From contig CM035314.1 of the NCBI GenBank assembly GCA_002900995.3, forward strand, positions 1,721,372 through 1,785,371: a stretch of 64,000 nt of DNA, in the 5' to 3' direction. Under the pieces are notes generated by a model, which saw only the letters and a list, made by a program, of their open reading frames with translations, searched no databases and was not told the origin of the DNA. Position numbers and translations under genes: made by a program. The stretch comes from Ganoderma boninense (lineage: Eukaryota; Basidiomycota; Agaricomycetes; Polyporales; Polyporaceae). Positions 58,501 through 64,000 of the stretch are shown piece after piece; positions within the stretch are counted from its first letter, which is position 1, and every line of letters begins with the position of its first letter.

Positions 58501-59847
58501 GTCATTCACAGCTCCCAGCGCCACAGTATCCGCGCCCTCTACTCCGGAGACAGCATCATGTCCACCGTCCGGCGTCCGGGGGCGCACCGCGCATACCTCC
58601 ATGAAGCGTCCAAACAGACGACTATCGTCCGCCTGCAGGGATTCATGTTCTTCGGGACTATCACACAAGTCGAGGAGTCGATCCGGCAGCTGTTCGAGGA
58701 GCACGCGTGGCACAAAACGCCAATCCGCTTCCTCGTGCTCGACCTCGCGCTCGTCGCGGGGGTCGACCTGAGTGCCGCAGAGGCATTCGTGAGGGTGCAA
58801 AGGCTGCTCGCGAGCAAGCGTGTCGTGCTGGTCCTGTGCGGCTTTACCGTGCGCAGCGACATCGGCCGTGCTCTGACCAATGTCGGATTGCTCGAGATGC
58901 CTGGGGTCGAGCTGTTCGAGACGTTCAGCGACGCAATGGAATGTGAGCCCCTTTAACGGTTCTCTGATCAAGAATAGCTCACAAACTTTGACGATGCGAT
59001 GATACCACGTGCACAGGGACTGAAAATATGTACCTTCGTGCGTGGTTTACTGCCCAGAAGACGGAGGTGCTCCCAGTCAGTGAGTGGGCGTCACTTTCAA
59101 ATGTGGATCCCCGGGATCTCACTGCTGTCCCCTAGCTCTTCCCGGCCGGCAAGACGATGTCATACCGTTTTCTGGTTCTGTGGTTGAAAGTCCCAGACGC
59201 GCTGCGCTCCTCACTGCTGGATGGCGTACCATTGCGCGCGGTAAATCCTGTTGTTATTCTCCTGTGCGTTCCGTTACTAACGCGGAGCCCATGTAGATCA
59301 TTCAGCACGCGACGAACTGCCCGCACCGGAACCCTTCAACACCCTCGTCCGCGCATTCTCCCCCTACGAGCACATCGACCGGGAGACGTACGCACCGCTG
59401 ATCCCGTACCTTCATCGGATGTCTGTGCCAGAAGGGACCGTGCTCTGGACCCAAGACCAGCCCCCAGATGGCCTGTACATAGTCGAATCCGGCATCCTCC
59501 GCGCGACGTACTACTTTGCCCATCCGACACCTTCGATGGTCGAGACGATGGTCCCGGGCACCATCGCCGGAGAATTGTCGATGCTGTCCGGGCTCGAGCG
59601 GAACGCGACGTGCGTGGTTGAACGTGCTGCGGTCTTGTGGAAGCTGTCCGCCGAGAGTCTCGCCCAGCTCCAGCAACGGAACCCGGAGTTGGCGCGAGCG
59701 TTCACGAAGCTGATCCTGAAGGGTGAGCAGTAGCTGCCGTTGATTGATGTCACCGCTTCGGGCCGAGACTGACCACAGCGGTGTGGCGTTGCAGTGGCCA
59801 AGTTGGACTACGACGTGCTCATCACGGCGCTGGCGACAAGACACTAA
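55520..59847 (+). CDS. SulP/SLC26 anion transporter with STAS and cNMP-binding-like domains
   Basis: Polytopic transporter of the SulP family with C-terminal regulatory domains. ATG 55520 starts an N-terminal cytosolic region of about 300 residues, rich in Ser, Thr and Glu (MPRDPQAEPSDVV; later RSTRGVVKDFGYRIAKQ). Membrane helices follow over about ten short exons: DGMIIFPASGVFDHLGGVGV, SGFVGANGSMMIEVVPFFHL, LSFFMLGALRLGTLIGFFPR, CIGGVGVFLVITGLTV, LFLNVGNLVLWLPAFCLAAL, FYIVVAAAGIDLPRL, NFFAGLLGTV with PNYLVYVNTLLFYRVGG, and VVGALIFVLGIDLVKEALWD. The STAS domain is at about 58600-58940 (TTIVRLQGFMFFGTITQVEE, RFLVLDLALVAGVDLSAAEA). The last exons encode a cyclic-nucleotide-binding-like fold (MSVPEGTVLWTQDQPPDGLY, IAGELSMLSGLERNATCVVE), ending at the stop 59845-59847. 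The arrangement resembles yeast YGR125W (Vsb1) rather than plasma-membrane sulfate permeases, so a vacuolar role is possible. Whether it binds a nucleotide is unknown. Confidence 0.88.
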
Positions 59848-61062
59848 AAAGCGCAGGCGAGACGCTGTCCCAAATGACGCTGTCTGTTTTCCTGTTCGCC
59901 ACATTCTTCTCAGTGCTCGAACACTACTTCAAGGCATTAATAACACACGTCGCTTAATGTAGCAATAGACTTTTCCCCGATACCCTGAGTGTTCACTCAT
60001 GTTCCCTACCATTACATATAGTACAATACTGGAGTACCATATTTCTGGCAGTATTGCGAGGTTTTATCGTCGATCTCGGCGTCAAGCGCGGGCAGGATGG
60101 AGCTGAGCGACAGGAAGTAACTGGTCTTCTGTTTCCTTCAGCAGTCTTGTCCAATGTCGATAACTGTCATGGTGCAACTGATCTCCCAAGGCTACTCACT
60201 CTCGCACGCACCGCGAGGCATGTATGGTCTCGGTGTGACATTCTGCACGTCATCGTTCGCGAACCACTGCCGGAACCAGGTGCCGGTTTAGAATGCGTTC
60301 GGAGGAATCCTTTCGCCGACCCACCATCTTGCCAAGATAGCCCTTGTCGTGAACTTCAAAAACAATTACAGTTCTGCAGAGAGTCTGAAGAACTTGCATA
60401 AGGATGTAAACCCTTCCATTGAATCGAGGGTCAAGACGGATCAAGAGCTTGAATTCGCGTGCTCGCGCAGTGCGTATTCACGCATCGCCTATGGTATTCA
60501 TTTTACCTAGACCTGATATTAGCCGGCAGGAACTGCTAATACGAAATGAACACCAGCGTATTTCTTCCTGCATAGAAAGTCATCTTACATCAGAGGGGCA
60601 GACACAAGTCGCTCTGCAAGTGGGACCGAAGTTAAGTAGTTTCGTCTGGCGCTTAGAGCCAACGTTGGTCAACCGTTTCTGGGGATCCAACGCTTGTTCT
60701 GGAACCATTTGTCACAATGCTGGGATTCTGGGATTTTCCCGATCATGCTGCACTGGTCCAACGTACATTGTCCTCCCACGCACGAGATTCAGTGAATGTT
60801 CAGCGTTCGTTTACCGGAAGCGATCATCATCATGTGTGGGCTCGCCGCTCATGTGCAGTGCCCCCGCGTGGAAGCGCAATCCTTCAAACTGAGTTCGCCT
60901 CATGTGGTGCATCATGCCGAGAACAAGGCTGCTGCTGAAGACCGTGCACATCAGGCCCCATCGGAGGAGCATTTAAATAGCCTACTCACCTTCTGACAGT
61001 GTCGACATTTTCCCCCTCCCCATCTTTACGCCTCCATATACCCCTCAAAACGCTATACGCCA
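59848..61062. other. Intergenic region with GH76 promoter
   Basis: No gene was accepted. A 157-codon plus-strand frame (60419-60892) shows no domain. An AT-rich ATTTAAATAG at 60971-60980, 83-92 bp before the GH76 start, is a good TATA-like element. Confidence 0.45.
60971..60980 (+). promoter_or_regulatory. TATA-like element upstream of GH76 gene
   Basis: ATTTAAATAG lies 83-92 bp before the GH76 start codon, followed by a C/T-rich leader (TTTTCCCCCTCCCCATC), an arrangement common for well-expressed secreted enzymes of fungi. Confidence 0.4.
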
Positions 61063-62782
61063 ATGTTGTTCAACTTCGATAAACTGGTGTCTATCACTAC
61101 CCTGGTCACCGTCCTCTCGTCACTGAGCACATACCCGACCGCCGCGTCCGCCTCCCCGTCAGTACTCGTCCCTCGAGCCCAATGCTCAGCGACGCTGAGC
61201 ACCGCCACGGTAGGCCTCCCTCGATCGATCCCGATGCACCAGGGCTAACGGCTCGGCAATACCAATCGACTCTCCACCTGACCCGCCAACTGCATCGCCA
61301 CGCCGCCGACAACCAAAGAGCGTCGCCACCCGCCTCCAGAACGTCTTCTGGAACGGTGGAGGATGGGGCATTTTCTGGACCGACGCCGTGCGTAGGGTTT
61401 CATGCTGCTCAGTGCGGAGGTTCGAAGTACTACAACTTCTGACTTGGGATGCGGCACAACGTCCTTAGAACACGATCGAGGACCTATACAACCTCATGCT
61501 GGCGAAGGGCTCGACAGATTTCAACGTCGCAGACTCCACGACGATCGGCAAGCTTGCGCTCCGGCAAGACCGTAATGCTTGGATCTCGCAGCTGAACGGT
61601 AGCAACGACGACGCGGGCGTAAGTGCTCAGCTGGCGCCAACCGCAGGAGACGCGAAGCGGCGCTGGATAACTGACTGATTGCTTTTTTGCAGTGGATCGT
61701 GCTTGCACTGCTAAAGGTGGCCGACTATAGGAATACCCACGGTCAAGACGCGACCGCATACGTGGTATGTAGGTTGCGCTCACCTCCGAAGTGATCCTTG
61801 TCTGACCATCCTGGTACTTAATCTGCAGAACAGCGCAAAGATCGTCTATGATCTGATCGCAGCGGAATGGGACAGCTCCACATGTGGCGGTGGTGGTGAG
61901 TAGCCAAAAACCTTCGCGGATTCCGGGGCCCAGGCATCTACATACTTACAGTCTACGGCGTGCAGTTTGGTGGTCCAGCGCCCACACCTACAAGAACGCG
62001 ATCACGAACGAACTGTTCCTGCATCTCTCAGCGAAGCTATACAACCGCTTCGGGGGAGCCACATACCTCGACAACGCGAAGAAGGTGACACCTTGTCGAC
62101 GTTATAACTGATATGGTGTGAATACTGACGCTGTGGCCTAATAGACATGGTCCTGGCGTAAGCGCAACGTAGTACGGCCGTCTGGGAAGACGTACTGAAC
62201 CTACTCACATAGTTCTTAACTCCGGCATGCGCAACTCTGACGGCCTCTGGAACGACGGGTCAGTCTCCTCCTACAACAGACGGATCCCCACCAGCTGAAT
62301 CAGTTTGCAGCTTGACGAGTGCATGCAAGAACAACGGCCAGACAACTTGGACATACAACCAGGGCGTCGTCGCCTCCGGCCTCGCCGAGCTCTATCACGC
62401 GACGGGCGACTCGAGCTACCTCACGCAGGCCGAGATCACGCTCGACGCCGCGATCGCGCACAAGACGCAGAACGGGATCCTCAAGGAGACGTGCGACAAC
62501 GCGAACCCGACGTCGACGTGCAACAACGATCAGGCGATGTTCAAGGGCATCTGGATGAAGCACCTCCAGTTCTACCTCGACCGTGCGCCTGACCGCGTGT
62601 CGAAGTACAAGAGCTTCATCGGCGCGCAGGAGTCCGCGGTCGTCCACTACGCCACGGGCTCGGGATGGGCAGTCGGCAACGTGTGGTATGCGGCGAGCAA
62701 CGGGGGCTCGGTCTTCACTGCGGAGACGCAGACGTCGGGGATTGCTGCCCATAATTGCGCTGCGAAGTACGGCCCTTGCTGA
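61063..62782 (+). CDS. GH76 family glycoside hydrolase (endo-alpha-1,6-mannanase type)
   Basis: Secreted (alpha/alpha)6-barrel enzyme related to bacterial Aman6 and yeast Dfg5/Dcw1. It is expected to act on alpha-1,6-mannan or to process cell-wall GPI mannoproteins. ATG 61063 starts a signal peptide (MLFNFDKLVSITTLVTVLSS). After poorly defined early exons, FWNGGGWGIFWTDA joins NTIEDLYNLMLAKGST. The catalytic Asp pair is in NGSNDDAG, which meets WIVLALLKVADYRNTHG across an intron. Further exons give CGGGVWWSSAHTYKNAITNE, LFLHLSAKLYNRFGGATYLD, TWSWLLNSGMRNSDGLWNDG, TWTYNQGVVASGLAELYHAT and DQAMFKGIWMKHLQFYLD, ending NCAAKYGPC at the stop 62782. The seven or so exons downstream of about 61330 stay in phase. 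There is no GPI-anchor tail, unlike Dfg5, so the enzyme is probably released. Confidence 0.88.
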
Positions 62783-63323
62783 GCAGCGAACCTGGATTCT
62801 TGCCTATTCTTTCCCGTTCTTGCCAATGGTATTGTACCAAGGATTGTTGAATTACGATAGCTTTCCGATCTAACTTTGAAATGCAATGTTTCGAGACGTT
62901 TGAACTTCCTTTGTATCCTAAAAAAATTCCCACTAATGAGTTGCAAGGTTGAAGGGTGGTGTTGTAGATGCTAGAGTACTTTACCATGCGCTCGCGGTGT
63001 GCCATCTTGCTCACGTACCCCTTGTCCATCTTGGGATTGAGTTTGCCATCATCGTACCATCCCAGGGGACCGTTTGCGACGACTTCGAGGAGGTTCCAAG
63101 GATAGGTTCAGTCATCATGTGTCTTTCGGGGGCATTGAGTCGCGACAGCGCGGCTTCCACACCATAACAGGCTCCGTGGGAAGGATTCGATCAGCACAAA
63201 TTCTATCGAAAGCAAAGTTGTACAGATACAACTGGGGCAACGGAAGGCTCAAAGGTCAGAGCACTGCAATTGGGCGGATGACAATGACCATATCAACTCA
63301 CAGCAAGGCGAAAGCACAAGAAC
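62783..63323. other. Convergent 3' spacer between GH76 and Dap1 genes
   Basis: 541 bp shared by the 3' ends of the plus-strand GH76 gene and the minus-strand Dap1-like gene. Short frames only, with no repeat or RNA gene recognised. Confidence 0.45.
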
Positions 63324-64000
63324 CTAGATAGCGTTGTTCTCCACCAACTTCCCGCAGACAATGTACTTGCTCGAGAAGTGTTCCATCCATCCTGGGCAGG
63401 TCTCAGGATGCCAATCAAAGCGGAGATTCACACGACGCAGGCGTACCTTTCATGTTCTCGCTGTAGGATCGCGAGGGTTAGGTGAGGAAGCATGATGTTT
63501 ACAGAACATAACACCGTACGCACATTTCCTCTGGGGTAAGATCTTCCAGCTTGTCCAGGGGTTGGTCGATGGGTGTCAGCATCTCTGCGTCCGTAATGAG
63601 GACCGCATGTAAAGTAACACGGCTTAAGAAAAACGAACCTTCATCGAACGACTGTTTAGCCATTCCGCGGGATGCATCACGGCCAGCAAAGTTGGCGTAC
63701 ATGCCATCTGACCAAGGTCACTATATGCGCTCATAATGACTACGGGGAGCACTCACTGGGACCGTAGAAGTTCCTTCCCGCCGTCACATCATACACAACG
63801 CCCTTGATGGCAAGCAGAATGCGCTTCCCTTCCTGGCCGTTGAAGGGGCAAAGAGTCTTGGGAGTGTAGGTCTGGTAGAGGAGCGTCGGGGGGTGGGACT
63901 TGGGCATCCATGTGTAGCCGTTCTTGAACTCGTTCGGGACATTCTGCGGCAGCGAGTTCGAAGGGAAGATGATCCTCTGAATCGAGTAGAGGATGTATAG
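63324..64000 (-). CDS. DAP1: Dap1/MAPR cytochrome b5-like haem protein (5' end beyond window)
   Basis: Membrane-associated progesterone receptor family. Fungal Dap1 binds haem and supports sterol synthesis by stabilising the P450 Erg11 in the ER. The window contains the C-terminal exons. From the right edge it reads a segment with RIIFPSNSLPQNVPNEFKNG, then the cytochrome b5-like domain PFNGQEGKRILLAIKGVVYD, VTAGRNFYGP, and after an intron DGMYANFAGRDASRGMAKQS with FDE. Two further short introns separate MLTPIDQPLDKLEDLTPEEM and MKGWMEHFSSKYIVCGKLVE, ending NNAI at the stop 63324-63326. The Tyr residues of VYDVTAGRNFYGP and YANFAGRDASRG are those expected to contact haem in the family. The N-terminal membrane anchor should lie past 64000. 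Confidence 0.88.

Overview
The window is nuclear DNA of a filamentous basidiomycete, most likely a wood-decay Agaricomycete of polyporoid type. Genes are broken by many short GT-AG introns (about 50-60 bp). The content is typical of the group: an AA9 lytic polysaccharide monooxygenase, a GH16-like remnant, a GH76 enzyme, a P450, an adenylate-forming reductase, DUF6533 membrane proteins, fast-evolving F-box proteins and basidiomycete-type methyltransferases. The order-level placement is inference. A run of exactly 100 N (5268-5367) marks a scaffold gap.

Layout. 0.9-7.0 kb: a DUF6533 seven-helix protein, an APH-fold kinase, then a GH16-like gene and an F-box gene that both run into the gap. 7.6-13.6 kb: two tandem F-box proteins with several zinc-finger-like Cys/His modules, separated by a decayed F-box-like fragment. 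13.9-17.9 kb: a three-domain adenylation-thiolation-reductase enzyme, followed by a 1.6 kb gene-poor stretch with short palindromes. 19.6-25.1 kb: a single-pass membrane protein and a basidiomycete protein of unknown function. 25.5-31.7 kb: a housekeeping block with CFIm25 (mRNA cleavage factor) head-to-head with RRP6 (nuclear exosome exonuclease), then a second DUF6533 gene. 33.4-35.7 kb: an F-box/LRR gene whose F-box exon is split by a 362 bp MITE with 70 bp terminal inverted repeats and a TA target duplication. 36.8-45.6 kb: AA9, P450 and a ZIP zinc transporter. 46.7-54.7 kb: two tandem methyltransferase paralogues and a long RhoGEF. 55.5-64 kb: a SulP transporter with STAS and cyclic-nucleotide-binding-like domains, a secreted GH76 enzyme, and a Dap1/MAPR haem protein cut by the window end.

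One pattern affects every call. At least a dozen otherwise clear coding regions contain an abrupt one-base frame change, including inside near-invariant motifs of CFIm25 and RRP6. The simplest reading is uncorrected assembly indels, so frameshifts alone should not be read as pseudogenes. The MITE insertion is different: it is a clean transposon footprint, and joining its flanks at a single TA recovers a continuous F-box reading frame.

Gene ends and introns were placed by eye from reading frame, splice sites and family motifs. Outer limits are generally firm where a start or stop codon is named, and internal exon borders are approximate.
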